Assembly (NCBI GenBank): GCA_015039315.1
Contig: WIDE01000021.1
Location: forward strand, 334,442 to 398,441
DNA from: Clavulina sp. PMI_390
Taxonomy: Eukaryota; Basidiomycota; Agaricomycetes; Cantharellales; Hydnaceae
Direction of reading: 5' to 3'
Length of the DNA: 64,000 nt
Every line of letters begins with the position of its first letter. Positions within the stretch are counted from its first letter, which is position 1. The position numbers and the translations under genes are program-made. This document shows, in pieces, positions 31,488 to 41,607 of the stretch. The notes below the pieces were generated by a model, which saw only the letters and a program-made list of their open reading frames with translations, ran no database searches and was not told the origin of the DNA.

Positions 31488-32948
31488 ATGTTTGATACGA
31501 CGGATTCTCAGGCCCCCACTCCTCGTGAGGGGGAATCAAACATTGCCCAGTCGAAACACCACGCCATCTTATACAGCAACACCCCCACTTACCTTCCGAA
31601 AAGCGAGCCCAAGTCCTTTGCCCGACCATTCATACCCGAACTTCGCGCAGAAATCTTTTCGTATTTGCCGGGGAGCGATCTCAAGTCGTGCTCTCTCACT
31701 TGCCAGGCCTTTCATGCAGATGCTACTCGCTACATCTGGCGTAATGTTCACGTAGCTTCGGACTATCATGGAAATCTTGAAGACTTCTTCCGCCTAATGC
31801 TCCAATACCCTCATAGAGCACGGCTCGTCCAAAAATTCTTCCTCTCTTACAATACTTGCTATCATGATCAGACGCATCACTGGCATGGCAAAGATATCTC
31901 TTTGTCACTATGGCCCCTGTTTTCTCAAGCCCTCATCTTAATGAATAATGTATCGCGGCTGGATTTAATGGTGGTCGCTGAACGTGCTTGGAGCACAGAC
32001 CCTACACCCCGTTCGATACCCCAGGGTCTTTACGAGGGCCTTGCCACTGCAGCATTTACCACCAAGCTCTCGCATCTGTCATTTGACGGCCCACGTGATT
32101 TCACTGGGGTTTGTCAACTGACTGAGATATTCCCCAATCTCCATACTTTGGTGTGCTATAGCGACAATCACAACTTGACTATTCCCCCCAGCCCCACCTC
32201 ATTATGCCAGCTACGGCGAGCCCATGGCCCCCCAGAACTGCTTTCAATGCTTCGCGAGCACTCTACACTTGACACATTTCAACTTTCCAATCGCCGCCTA
32301 CACGAAGTCACTGTGAGCGTGGCGACAGTTGGCCTCCTTGCTCGCGCTGTCGACTCTCTAAGGCATCTCCATTTCTGCAACTCTCTCGTTGCGCAGGGCG
32401 CTGAAAATATACCACGCGTTCTTCCGTGGCTTGCACATCCCAAGCTGGAGTCATTGACCATTGACATCAGTCATAACGACAAATGGCCAGCGCCCGTTCC
32501 TATCACCCCTTCTATGATATTATCGCCCAGTTTCATATTTAGTTTCCTCGCTCCCCAAGCTCTGACCCACCTCCCCTCACTGCGACATTTGCACGTCACT
32601 CATCTGCACGAACGGATATTCGATGGCATCGTAAAGCCCAATATGACAATGCGTACAATCACGAAACTCTACGAAGAAGAGTCCCAAATTGTCGTGAAAG
32701 CTCTCGAGCAGTGTCTTGCTGCCGAGTCGCGATATCCTCATTCACTCCAACGCTTATGGATTGACTGTGCTCACAAAGAATTGACGCCCGTTCATCTGCG
32801 TCGCCGATTACGCTTCAGTGCGGAACGAGATATTTCCAAAGATGATTGGATCGTGCAAGTGGGGATATTGTGGTGCAGTGAAGAGATAGATGGTCGTTTG
32901 GGAGCTGACTTCACATATAGCCGTCGGTTCTGGGAGTGTGACGTCTGA
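31488..32948 (+). CDS. F-box-like protein, subfamily B (dispersed member)
   Basis: Single exon of 486 residues starting at the ATG at 31488. The F-box-like core FIPELRAEIFSYLPGSDLKS is at about residues 46-65, followed by CSLTCQAFHADATRYIWRNV. The leucine-rich body includes LTHLPSLRHLHVTHLHERIF. The ending ILWCSEEIDGRLGADFTYSR matches the 8472-14917 cluster 16 kb away rather than the neighbouring plus-strand genes, so this copy moved or was separated by rearrangement. Probable SCF substrate receptor. Confidence 0.75.
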   Translation: MFDTTDSQAPTPREGESNIAQSKHHAILYSNTPTYLPKSEPKSFARPFIPELRAEIFSYLPGSDLKSCSLTCQAFHADATRYIWRNVHVASDYHGNLEDFFRLMLQYPHRARLVQKFFLSYNTCYHDQTHHWHGKDISLSLWPLFSQALILMNNVSRLDLMVVAERAWSTDPTPRSIPQGLYEGLATAAFTTKLSHLSFDGPRDFTGVCQLTEIFPNLHTLVCYSDNHNLTIPPSPTSLCQLRRAHGPPELLSMLREHSTLDTFQLSNRRLHEVTVSVATVGLLARAVDSLRHLHFCNSLVAQGAENIPRVLPWLAHPKLESLTIDISHNDKWPAPVPITPSMILSPSFIFSFLAPQALTHLPSLRHLHVTHLHERIFDGIVKPNMTMRTITKLYEEESQIVVKALEQCLAAESRYPHSLQRLWIDCAHKELTPVHLRRRLRFSAERDISKDDWIVQVGILWCSEEIDGRLGADFTYSRRFWECDV

Positions 32949-33112
32949 CGAATAGTATATACTGCGCATGTACCGGTTTCCGTCCGTCCGTATCGGTCAT
33001 GATATTTTTCTGACACACAATCTGACCTCCCTCGTATCAACCAGTTTGTGCTTCGTTGATCCCGCGCTGAAACGGAACAGAAGGGAACAGAACCTACATA
33101 CATTCAGCAAGG

Positions 33113-33120
33113 GTCACGTG
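33113..33120 (+). promoter_or_regulatory. GTCACGTG box upstream of 33198 gene
   Basis: Palindromic CACGTG core (E-box, bHLH/Cbf1-type in other fungi), 78 bp before the ATG. The same octamer precedes the 34777 and 38069 genes at similar distance. Confidence 0.5.
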
Positions 33121-33197
33121 GCCGCACGCAACAGCTCGCTCGCACGCACGCACACCATCCGGCACAGCAAATACAGCAGGCGCACAATAGAAAGCAG

Positions 33198-34574
33198 ATG
33201 GAATGCAACGGAGGTCCAAACCCCAGACATCTCTTCCCCGAAATCCGCTACCAAATCGTCTCGTATCTCACTCTCAGAGACATAAAGTCCTACTCCTTGT
33301 CCTGTCGAGCATTTAACGCCGATAGCCAGTTCTTCCTCTGGAGCTCTGTCTCAGTTTCTCCAACGGAATCCCCATCCGATGCATTGGACCGCTTCATTCA
33401 TTTTCTGTTGGAAAACCCGCAACGTGCAGGTCGCATTGAATCGATCTCATTTTACAAAATCATTCCCCGCAAATCAAGATTTGATGTCTTGGGTAATCTA
33501 ATATCGTTTCAAAGAGACTCTAGACTCCCCTCAGTCCCGGCGCGACCTCAATTTCTGGGCATTGAGGAGGCGTTCTCGTATTTACACAGTCTGAAGCGCC
33601 TCCAAATCGCCCCCAGCAGTAATTCGTCCTCTTTTATCAATGGTCATACCTTTTCGCCTTATCCCCAAGAACTTTATGACGCCCTCGCAGGTTTCCCTGC
33701 TACTCTGACTCTCGAAACGCTTATTGTGCACGAGCCTTCTGATGTGATAAAGACGCTCCTCAGCACATTCCCCAATATTGTCAATTTATCAATCCTGACT
33801 AAGGCTCCTGAAATGACCATCCCATCGAGCGCTCTATCAAAGTTGCGCCGGGCTCACGGAAGTAACTCGGTGCTATCGTGGCTCGCTACCAACCGCAAAG
33901 TTGATGTGTTGGAATTTGCGATGGACCAGTCACAAGACGAGGGTCCTGTGGAACTTCACAGTACTTTACCAAGATTCCCGTCTCTAACACGGCTATCTTA
34001 TGTTGGGCAAGTCAATCCTGCTACCATCAACCTCCATTTCCTCGTTGGCAACCAAATTAACCCAGTGAACAGCCTGGCCCATCCAACTCTTGAGGAGCTA
34101 GAGCTCACCCTCTATCATACTTCCCAAGCTGGCATCATAGCTCCTTCTCCGGCACTGCTCTTATTTAGCGTCATCTCTCCCGACTTTCTCAATGCTTTTC
34201 CGGTATTACGATTCCTTCATATCAGCCATTTTTATCAGGCCACTATTCCCTCTGTCCAGGAAGGTTATGAAATAGGGTTCCAAAGTTATCAGAACTACGT
34301 GGACGATACATCGATGCAGGAAGCAGAACTCCAAGGTTTAGGATCGGAGCTGTTCAAATATTTAGATCGGATCCGATGTCCGGAATCGCTCTCCCGTGTT
34401 TGGATTGACCTGGGAAGCCACCGCCGGACACAAACTAGTACTATTCGATTTTGCGCGGAACGGGGGAGCAGTAGAGCGTGGAAGATTACTTGGGGCACAT
34501 GTGCACTATACGAACAGTTCGTCACTATCCAAGAGCTTCCGTTACGAGTGGATTGGAGCCCATCGTTGTGGTAG
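33198..34574 (+). CDS. F-box-like protein, subfamily C
   Basis: Single exon of 458 residues. MECNGGPNPRHLFPEIRYQI puts the F-box-like core almost at the N-terminus, followed by SYLTLRDIKSYSLSCRAFNA. The body carries subfamily C motifs: LHSLKRLQIAPSS, LETLIVHEPSDV, LRRAHGSNSVLSWLA and FPVLRFLHISHFYQ, and the end is SRVWIDLGSH ... EQFVTIQELPLRV. The 34777 and 38069 genes share these in the same order. Probable SCF adaptor. A CACGTG box lies upstream. Confidence 0.75.
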   Translation: MECNGGPNPRHLFPEIRYQIVSYLTLRDIKSYSLSCRAFNADSQFFLWSSVSVSPTESPSDALDRFIHFLLENPQRAGRIESISFYKIIPRKSRFDVLGNLISFQRDSRLPSVPARPQFLGIEEAFSYLHSLKRLQIAPSSNSSSFINGHTFSPYPQELYDALAGFPATLTLETLIVHEPSDVIKTLLSTFPNIVNLSILTKAPEMTIPSSALSKLRRAHGSNSVLSWLATNRKVDVLEFAMDQSQDEGPVELHSTLPRFPSLTRLSYVGQVNPATINLHFLVGNQINPVNSLAHPTLEELELTLYHTSQAGIIAPSPALLLFSVISPDFLNAFPVLRFLHISHFYQATIPSVQEGYEIGFQSYQNYVDDTSMQEAELQGLGSELFKYLDRIRCPESLSRVWIDLGSHRRTQTSTIRFCAERGSSRAWKITWGTCALYEQFVTIQELPLRVDWSPSLW

Positions 34575-34705
34575 TCGCTGCGGATGTCAAGTAGCTACCC
34601 TGACAGGGCTCTATACCCCCAAAGGATTGATCAATTGTGATTATTAATCAATGTTTTGATTTAGTTGGATGCACTTATTCCTAGCTTCGTGCTTTTCATA
34701 AAGGA

Positions 34706-34713
34706 GTCACGTG
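34706..34713 (+). promoter_or_regulatory. GTCACGTG box upstream of 34777 gene
   Basis: GGAGTCACGTG, 64-71 bp before the ATG at 34777. The 11-base string also occurs at 37982 and 41420. The GTGAGG within it could double as a 5'-UTR intron donor (acceptor CACAG at about 34770). Confidence 0.5.
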
Positions 34714-34776
34714 AGGAGCAACCCCTCTCGCCGAAACTTGCTGAAGGTGGCAGCGACGCCTCAATCACAGTACGCG

Positions 34777-36129
34777 ATGGAGAATAATGCCACTGCAAGT
34801 CTGCAGCGCCTATTCCCCGAGCTTCGCCACTATATCCTGTCCTATCTCCCTCTCAAGGATGTAAAGTCATGCTCCTCGTGCTGTCAACTGCTTAACGTGG
34901 ACAGCCAGTCCTTCCTATGGAATTTCGTCGCAGTTTCCCCAAACAAATCCCCACAGGAAACACTGGGTAGCTTCACTCAATTTCTGCTATCCAACCCTCA
35001 ACGTGCAGGTCGTATCAAATCCCTCGCATTCTACAAAATCACTTATCAGTTGCCGCAAGCTGGTGGCCCAGTCGACTTAGTATCCTTTCAAAAAGAGTTT
35101 GGAACCCATCCAGCCTCCATTGAATCCCCTAATAACGGTATTAATGAGGCTTTCTCTCATTTGCATGGTCTGAAGCGCCTCAAAATCACTCCTGGCGGAA
35201 ACTGGACCGCTACGAGTAGCGATGATATGTTTGCACCCTACCCGCGAGCGCTGTATAACGCCCTTGCATGTTCCCCAGCCGCTCTAACTCTTGAAACGCT
35301 TATCGTGCATGAACCCCCTGAGGTACTTCAAACCCTCCTAAATACCTTCCTGAATATTGCCAATCTGGCAATATTGTCCAGATCCCCTACCTCCATGCTT
35401 TCCTCCAAAGTGCTATTAAATCTGCGCCGGGCCCATGGAAGTAGCAAGATCCTGTCGTGGCTCGCGCTAAACCGAAAATATGGCCTGTTGGAATTCGTGA
35501 TGGACAATGGGAGAGACAGTGAGCCCGTTATGTTTGGCAGCACTTTACAGCGCTTCCCATTGTTGAAGAAACTGTCCTATGTCGGAGACAGGGAATCTTT
35601 CACCAACCCACTTCCCCTCGAACCAATGGACAAACTTGCACACTCAGCTCTCGAGGAATTAGAGCTAGAGCTTCATTATACTTCCTGGATGGGTCGTTAT
35701 CCATCCCCAGCGCTACTATTATTGAGTATTGTATCCCCTGTCTTCATCAACTCCTTCCCTTCCTTGCGATTCCTTCATATAGGCCATTTCTACCAAGTAT
35801 TCTTCCCCCCATTCATGCAGGAACCGTCCAATGTAGAGTTGCAAGATCCCATGAATAATACTCCGTTGGTGCAAGATGCGGAGCTTCAAGGACTAAGCTC
35901 AGAGCTGGCCAGCTTCTTGGTCGGGACTCAATCTCCCACATCGTTTTCTCGCCTTTGGATTGACTTGGGGAGTCGCCACAATTCCCAGACTCGTGCAGTT
36001 CGGTTCTGTGCCGATCGGGCCGATGATGGATCATGGAAGGTTACTTTTACTGCTTGTGAGCCGTACGAGCAGTTCGTAACGATCCAAGAGCTTCCACCAC
36101 GGGTGTATAGGGGCCTAGAGCTTCGTTAG
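34777..36129 (+). CDS. F-box-like protein, subfamily C
   Basis: The start is placed at the ATG at 34777 (MENNATASLQRLFPELRHYI), giving 450 residues. The frame extends 22 codons upstream but without an ATG, across a likely 5'-UTR intron. The F-box-like core LFPELRHYILSYLPLKDVKS is followed by CSSCCQLLNVDSQSFLWNFV. The body resembles the 33198 product closely (LHGLKRLKITPGG, LETLIVHEPPEVLQTLLNTF, FPSLRFLHIGHFYQ) and ends EQFVTIQELPPRV. Immediate tandem neighbour of the 33198 gene. Confidence 0.75.
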   Translation: MENNATASLQRLFPELRHYILSYLPLKDVKSCSSCCQLLNVDSQSFLWNFVAVSPNKSPQETLGSFTQFLLSNPQRAGRIKSLAFYKITYQLPQAGGPVDLVSFQKEFGTHPASIESPNNGINEAFSHLHGLKRLKITPGGNWTATSSDDMFAPYPRALYNALACSPAALTLETLIVHEPPEVLQTLLNTFLNIANLAILSRSPTSMLSSKVLLNLRRAHGSSKILSWLALNRKYGLLEFVMDNGRDSEPVMFGSTLQRFPLLKKLSYVGDRESFTNPLPLEPMDKLAHSALEELELELHYTSWMGRYPSPALLLLSIVSPVFINSFPSLRFLHIGHFYQVFFPPFMQEPSNVELQDPMNNTPLVQDAELQGLSSELASFLVGTQSPTSFSRLWIDLGSRHNSQTRAVRFCADRADDGSWKVTFTACEPYEQFVTIQELPPRVYRGLELR

Positions 36130-36914
36130 TCGTTGAAACTCTCCCCTTGACCCTCTGGAGGAAGACTACGGTTTAACTGGGTAGAAAAAATCGTTGAAAG
36201 TCGGGATCAGCTTAGTGATTCGCGACGTGTTTCCTTCTCCGTACTCAAACGAGGGCAATCGGAATGTGGAGGGCCCAGGTCGTAACTACTGTACGAAACC
36301 AGAACGTCAAACCCTTATCAATATTATCATTTTGGTCTGAAGGAGAGCTATTTGAAACCGTGAGCGCCGAAACACGGGGCCTGTCAAAGTAGGCGGAGCG
36401 CTCAACGAGAGGAGTTCGAGCGTAAGGAAGAGCGTCGACGGGGCATCGTGTGGCCGCATTTGGAATGCACGATCGTGAGATGTCTGCGGCCTTTGTTAAT
36501 TCATTTGAGTATTCTTAATTCTCGACCGCCTATCAGGATCATGAGCTTTGACTGCCATGTATTCAAACCCCCCTGGATGAGCCAGCGATTGCCTCGATGC
36601 TCCATGGCTCTCGTTATTGATAGTAAAGGGGTTTTAATCATGATTGGCCCACGCATTACAGGAGGGTCGTCTCTGCTCTCATTCAATGAGGCCAGATTCG
36701 CTTCAAGGAGGTGATGTATATAGTGAGAGATAGAAGCAGGGTGTTCCAAACCAATAGCAACAATAAGGACTGAAATAGCCGCCTTTTATATGGGTTCAAA
36801 GGTGGTGTATTTAGAGGAGCAACTGACGGCTTCGTCATACGCCTTGCCTTGCTGTGTGTAGGCCAAGTGAAATAGCATATACGATTTCATCAAAGTCCCG
36901 AGTACTCAGCATTT
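36130..36914. other. Intergenic, no gene recognised
   Basis: About 785 bp between the 34777 gene and the truncated transcription factor on the opposite strand. The plus and minus frames near 36448-36749 lack motifs. Confidence 0.4.
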
Positions 36915-37950
36915 TCAAGAGGAAATTGAACGGGCAGATGCAGTTATAGTATCTTTCAATGCCGAAAGAACGTCCACTAAGTGAAGTGCCCAGAGGAAGA
37001 CGAGCTCCATCAGATGATAGCTACCGGGAATCCAGTTGAGCATAAAGTAGCACTTACCCCATGCTGGGAAGAATATCATGGTGTCATCGATAAAATTGAG
37101 GAGCAAATCCATGCATAGGAAATAGCTAGCGATTAATTCCGCGTTTTCCCCAAATTTCGACCCCTTGAGCTCGTGAGCGACGAGACGAACAGCATTCATA
37201 AAATGCACCTGTAGACAATGCGTGCGTCATTGCTGTGATTCTAAAATGGAAATTAGGCTCTCACCATGCTTATTAGGCCAAGATGTGGATACTTCAGATT
37301 TCTGGTCTGGGCGCAAACATCCACGAGGCCACGTAAACACTCAAGAATCTTCATCCTAGATTCTGGATAAAGATCCGCCCACAGGCTGTGGAGAACCAAC
37401 CCGCTGCCATAAAGCGTCGCGTATCCAAGCACAATATTTATACTAAACGTGCTGGAGGCTTGAAGAGTTCCAGTCCTATGCATGTCATATAGTGAGCGGA
37501 TGTATAGTTGATCTGAACAGCCACGCATTGCAACCTAATGGGTGTTCCTAGCGATCTAGGGCCGACACTCAATCATGCTGCTTATTTTGGTATTGATAGA
37601 TGGAGATAATTTTGATGAGGAGACATAATGGATTAATCATAGTCAACATTCTCTTCTTGGGTGCTGCGCTCGAGGCGAGTGCGTGGCTCTGGAGATGGAT
37701 GATCGGAGACGAGTAATGACTTCATTCGCTTGACAGTCGTTAGATGCGAGAGCCCACATGGGAAATCCGCCCAAAGAGCAGCTGCATTGTGCTCTAGCAG
37801 ATGAATATGGAGTACTGCTGTGAGTACATTCGCTATGATATACAGCAAGGAGCTTGACTGTGGTGGCACACTTTGGAAACCCTGGCAGGAGCCGAAAATA
37901 TGGCCAGAGTATACCCAGTCACGGGGTGAATCCAGACCCAGATTTGCCAA
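36915..37950 (-). pseudogene. C-terminal half of a Zn2Cys6-type regulator paralog
   Basis: Exons at about 37523-37265 (ATLYGSGLVLHSLWADLYPE), 37208-37058 (LLLNFIDDTMIFFPAWG) and 36976-36915 (VDVLSALKDTITASARS) align residue by residue with exons 5-7 of the transcription factor at 1997-4151. They keep the same splice phases and similar last-intron lengths (81 versus 78 bp). The frame 37950-37633 resembles its exon 4 region. The zinc cluster and most of the middle homology region are missing; directly upstream is the promoter of the 38069 F-box-like gene. I read it as a 5'-truncated duplicate; expression of a short protein cannot be excluded. Confidence 0.6.
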
Positions 37951-37984
37951 TATTCCGCTCTAGCCTCGCCATTTCCAGGAAGGA

Positions 37985-37992
37985 GTCACGTG
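37985..37992 (+). promoter_or_regulatory. GTCACGTG box upstream of 38069 gene
   Basis: Part of AAGGAGTCACGTG, nearly identical to the box at 34706. It lies 77-84 bp before the ATG at 38069. Confidence 0.5.
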
Positions 37993-38068
37993 TGGATTGA
38001 TGCACCGGCGGCTGCCACATCACTTGAAACCAACAGCATATCTAGCTCGACAAATCACACCTTCCAAG

Positions 38069-39424
38069 ATGGAAGAAAAAGTGTCATCACGTCTGCTGCA
38101 TCTCTTTCCTGAACTTCGCTCCCACATCACCTCATATCTCCCGCTCAAGGACTTGAAGTCTTATTCCTTGTGCTGTCGAGCATTCAGCGCTGATAGCCGG
38201 TTCTCCCTTTGGCACGCTGTTGCGGTTTCACCGAGCGAATCCCCATCGGAGACATTAAGTCACTTCATCCGTTTCTTATTGGGCAACCCTCGACGTGCCG
38301 GACGCATTAGGTCACTTTCGTTCTACAAGATCGCTTATCATAGACGACGATTCGGCGTCGATGGTGTTTTCCTACCTTTTCAGAGGGAGTCTAAGCCACA
38401 CTCAGTCCTCATTCACTCTCCCTTTCCGGGTATCAAAGAGGCATTCTCCCACTTACGGGGCCTCAAACTCCTCAAAATTGCGCCGGGCAGGGACTGGGCC
38501 GCTAGTAATAGTGATAATACCTTCGCGCCTTACCCGAAAGCGCTGTATGAGGCCCTTTCAGAGTGTCCAGCTACTGTAACCCTTGAAACGCTCATTGTGC
38601 GTGAGCCTCCCAATGTGCTCCAATCGCTCCTGGGCATGTTCTTGAACATCACGAATTTGTCAATCCTGTCCAATCCCCCTACTTTGACTCTTCCGCGCAA
38701 CGCGCTGTTAAGTCTGCGCCGCGTCCATGGGAACAGTGCAGTCCTACCATGGCTCGCCCTCAACAATAAGGTTGACGTGGTGGAGTTTGTGATGGGCAAC
38801 TCCAGGGATAGGGGACCATTCACATTTGGCAGTACCTTACGGTCCTTCCCGTCATTAAAAAGACTATCCTATGTTGGTCAAGGAGTAGATGCTGTTGTCA
38901 CTGGTCCTCTCTCCCATGATGTTGATGAACCAATGAACTACCTTGCCCATCCGACTCTTGAAGAGCTAGAGCTCGCGCTCCACTACGCCTCTTGGGAAGG
39001 TCAACCACCTCCATCTTCAGCGCTACTGTTGTTGAGCGTCATATCCCCCACTTTCTTCAATTCCTTCCCATCACTGCGATTCCTTCACATTGGTCATTTT
39101 CACGAAGTCACCTCTCGCTCATTTCTCCTGGAACTTTATCGGAGAAATGGCAATGAGCCAGAGACCTCAACTGACAAATCACTACCCCAATCAGAGTTGG
39201 ACGGATTATCATTGGCGCTGATCACATTTTTGGCTCAGTCCAAGTGCCCACGACTGCTATCCAAAGTTTGGATCGACTTGGGAGGACATGAGAGCTCCCA
39301 TGTTGATACCGTTCGGTTTTATGCCGAACGAGCCATAGGTGGCGCATGGAAGATTTCTTCAGGCGTCTGTGGCATGTATGAGCAGTTGGTCACAATCCAA
39401 GGGCTACCGTCGCGAGCGGTCTAG
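38069..39424 (+). CDS. F-box-like protein, subfamily C
   Basis: The start is chosen at 38069 (MEEKVSSRLLHLFPELRSHI), which matches the paralogs; an ATG at 38000 is in frame but adds a leader they lack. The product is 451 residues. The F-box-like core LFPELRSHITSYLPLKDLKS is followed by YSLCCRAFSADSRFSLWHAV. Body motifs are those of subfamily C (LRGLKLLKIAPGRD, LETLIVREPPNVLQSLLGMF, FPSLRFLHIGHFHEV), and the C-terminus is EQLVTIQGLPSRAV. Likely SCF substrate receptor. Confidence 0.75.
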   Translation: MEEKVSSRLLHLFPELRSHITSYLPLKDLKSYSLCCRAFSADSRFSLWHAVAVSPSESPSETLSHFIRFLLGNPRRAGRIRSLSFYKIAYHRRRFGVDGVFLPFQRESKPHSVLIHSPFPGIKEAFSHLRGLKLLKIAPGRDWAASNSDNTFAPYPKALYEALSECPATVTLETLIVREPPNVLQSLLGMFLNITNLSILSNPPTLTLPRNALLSLRRVHGNSAVLPWLALNNKVDVVEFVMGNSRDRGPFTFGSTLRSFPSLKRLSYVGQGVDAVVTGPLSHDVDEPMNYLAHPTLEELELALHYASWEGQPPPSSALLLLSVISPTFFNSFPSLRFLHIGHFHEVTSRSFLLELYRRNGNEPETSTDKSLPQSELDGLSLALITFLAQSKCPRLLSKVWIDLGGHESSHVDTVRFYAERAIGGAWKISSGVCGMYEQLVTIQGLPSRAV

Positions 39425-39957
39425 AGTATGGCGATCTAGAAGCCCTGTACTTGACTCTTGAGCGCCACAAGTGATTAAAATGACGACTGGGTAGTATTGG
39501 TGACCGATGTTACCGGAGTGCTTTCGGGATTGGGGCGGGTACGGGGCGGTGCAAGACTAGAATATAATAAGGTGTGGCCAAGGCACTCGTGTCCTTGATG
39601 CGGTCGCTCTTCTGTAGGGCTTTCCAATATGTTCTGAATTGCTGTACCTCTGCTGAGGACTTGATGGCCAAAATATTTTAGATGATAACTCATCAATAGG
39701 TGTTAGTTTGTCAGCTAGCAGCTGATCATGTCGTATTGCATTTTCCTATGTTGCTTTACTCTCATCTGTACCAATGAGCATGGAAAACGGATATTTATTA
39801 TTGCTCTGTGAGGCTAGTGACCAGGACACGACCGATATTCTGTGCTCAATCGCAAATGGAATAGAAGCGAACTGAACTCTCAGTCCGAATGCACGTAATG
39901 GAGGTTTCAAGATAAAGGAAGCCATGAAGAAATATTGCGCAAATCCCAAGAGATTGT
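39425..39957. other. Intergenic between convergent F-box-like genes
   Basis: About 530 bp of shared 3' flank of the 38069 (plus) and 39958 (minus) genes. Nothing further seen. Confidence 0.4.
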
Positions 39958-41322
39958 TCAACAGGGCATCTGAATGACGCTCACTTCGGGCTCGCATTTG
40001 ATTGCACGCACTTGCCATTTCCCATCAATTTTATCGGCCTCAAAGCGGATAGCAAATGTGTCGAATTCCCCATGGCCACCGTAATCGAACCACGCAAGCT
40101 CCAGTGGGGCATCAGCAGCCTCTTCCTTGAGAAACGCGCCGATAGCTTTTTTTGTGGATTTGATAAGCTTGTGATCCAGCCTCCATGTATGGCGCTCGGG
40201 CACTTCGTCAAAGTCTGGGATCAAGTCGGCAAGAATCGGGAAGAAGGTGGTTACAAATTCCCCGTGATCAAGCACGAGGTGTAAAAATTTGAGCGATGGG
40301 AAGAAGCGCGTGATTGCCTGGTCGCGTTTCTCAAGCAGCATGAAGAGAACTCCTGGGAAGCCACCCTCTCCCCATTCATGTGGAGCGTCCTCGACGGTTC
40401 CGACAATCTCAAGCGAAGTGACGCTCGGATGAGCTACCTTTTCGAGAAGGGAGTTCGGAAACTCAAGTGGGTCATATTCGACCTCACAATGGATGCTGGC
40501 AACTTTCAAGGTCTCAGACATTCGTAGTGTGTCGCCGATCGTCGGTGGGTTTCTATTTTTCCAGAAAGAGCTACGAAGAGCAACGGTATGAAGTGAAGCT
40601 CTCTGGGAAATTGACTTGAGGATTGAGGGATCGCCATGCACCGTCATTTTCACCACATGCGACGCAGCATCAAGCTGGATATTTGCGTCAAAGAGTTCGT
40701 GAGATTGTTGCTCTTCTTTTCCGAGCTGTCCGGTCCGCACGGTTGTGATATTATGATAGGCATTGATGAAAATGAAGAAATGGGGCAGGGAGCCGGAGTA
40801 GTGGAGAGTAGACACAGTATTCTTAAATGGGGCCGAAAGGATGGCGTTGCAGAGCTCCTGAGTAGGATGATCAGGGCGGAAGTCCAACTTGAGTCGCTTA
40901 ACAGCTGTGAGGAGCCCAAGACCGCTATGGAAGTGAGTCCAAAACGAAGCCGTAGCATGTTCTGGCGAAGGGAATATGCAAAATTTGTCGCTCTTGGTGT
41001 AGTCGCCGTCACGTACGGAAAGGGACTTGACTGAAATGGCGCGCGTCGGAGATTCTAAAAGGAAGCTGGCGAAATCAGAGAGCAATTCTGCGCTAGAGCG
41101 CTCGCAACTGTAGCATGGGTCAAGCACCACATTCGTCCACATGATACGAGCAGCGTCAGCGCGCAACAGCTTCGAGGAGAGTGAGTAGTTTTGAAGATCT
41201 TTTGGAGCTAGATGAGAGATGATCTCGGCTCTCAGTTCGGGTAGGAATAGCTGCGGGAAAGATCCAGCATCATATTCAGCTTTTCGGAGATGCGAGCGGA
41301 TTTCGACGGCAAAACTCATCAT
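39958..41322 (-). CDS. F-box-like protein, subfamily D
   Basis: The start is placed at the ATG at 41322 (MMSFAVEIRSHLRK), giving 454 residues. An ATG at 41361 is also in frame (467 residues), but it lies inside a probable 5'-UTR intron (GTGCGT to TTCAG). The F-box-like core LFLPELRAEIISHLAPKDLQ is followed by NYSLSSKLLRADAARIMWTN. The body has FFPSLKFLHLVLDHGEFV, as in the 56960-60246 genes, and the end is AWFDYGGHGEFDTFAIRFEA. A GTCACGTG box is about 100 bp upstream. This is the minus-strand, isolated member of subfamily D. Confidence 0.7.
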   Translation of the reverse strand: MMSFAVEIRSHLRKAEYDAGSFPQLFLPELRAEIISHLAPKDLQNYSLSSKLLRADAARIMWTNVVLDPCYSCERSSAELLSDFASFLLESPTRAISVKSLSVRDGDYTKSDKFCIFPSPEHATASFWTHFHSGLGLLTAVKRLKLDFRPDHPTQELCNAILSAPFKNTVSTLHYSGSLPHFFIFINAYHNITTVRTGQLGKEEQQSHELFDANIQLDAASHVVKMTVHGDPSILKSISQRASLHTVALRSSFWKNRNPPTIGDTLRMSETLKVASIHCEVEYDPLEFPNSLLEKVAHPSVTSLEIVGTVEDAPHEWGEGGFPGVLFMLLEKRDQAITRFFPSLKFLHLVLDHGEFVTTFFPILADLIPDFDEVPERHTWRLDHKLIKSTKKAIGAFLKEEAADAPLELAWFDYGGHGEFDTFAIRFEADKIDGKWQVRAIKCEPEVSVIQMPC

Positions 41323-41422
41323 AACCAGCCAAATTCTGAAGTAAGCTTTCAGTATGGGCATGGAGTTTATGCAGAGCGAGGCCGGAACGCACCGAAGGAC
41401 TCAGCGAAAATGGTTGGGGGGA

Positions 41423-41430
41423 GTCACGTG
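41423..41430 (-). promoter_or_regulatory. GTCACGTG box upstream of 39958 gene
   Basis: GGAGTCACGTG on the plus strand, so inverted relative to this minus-strand gene. The core is palindromic. It lies about 60-110 bp upstream of the candidate ATGs. Confidence 0.45.
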
Positions 41431-41607
41431 TGCTAAACGCGCGCTATCCTGATGCAGCCACAAGAATGTGAGACCTGTGTCATATCGAGTGCTCAGTCAT
41501 TTTAGAGATCCGGTCGCGAACGCGACGTCTTTGATATTCGCCTTTAACTAGTAGCTACCCATATGACCACTGGACGATATATAACAGGCTACCAGTCACC
41601 GAACAGA

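Noticed and set aside
36960..37057. Direct read-through of the last exons of the truncated transcription factor
   Set aside because: An 81-bp intron ending at CACTTAG gives a peptide aligning residue by residue with the full-length paralog, so splicing is preferred.
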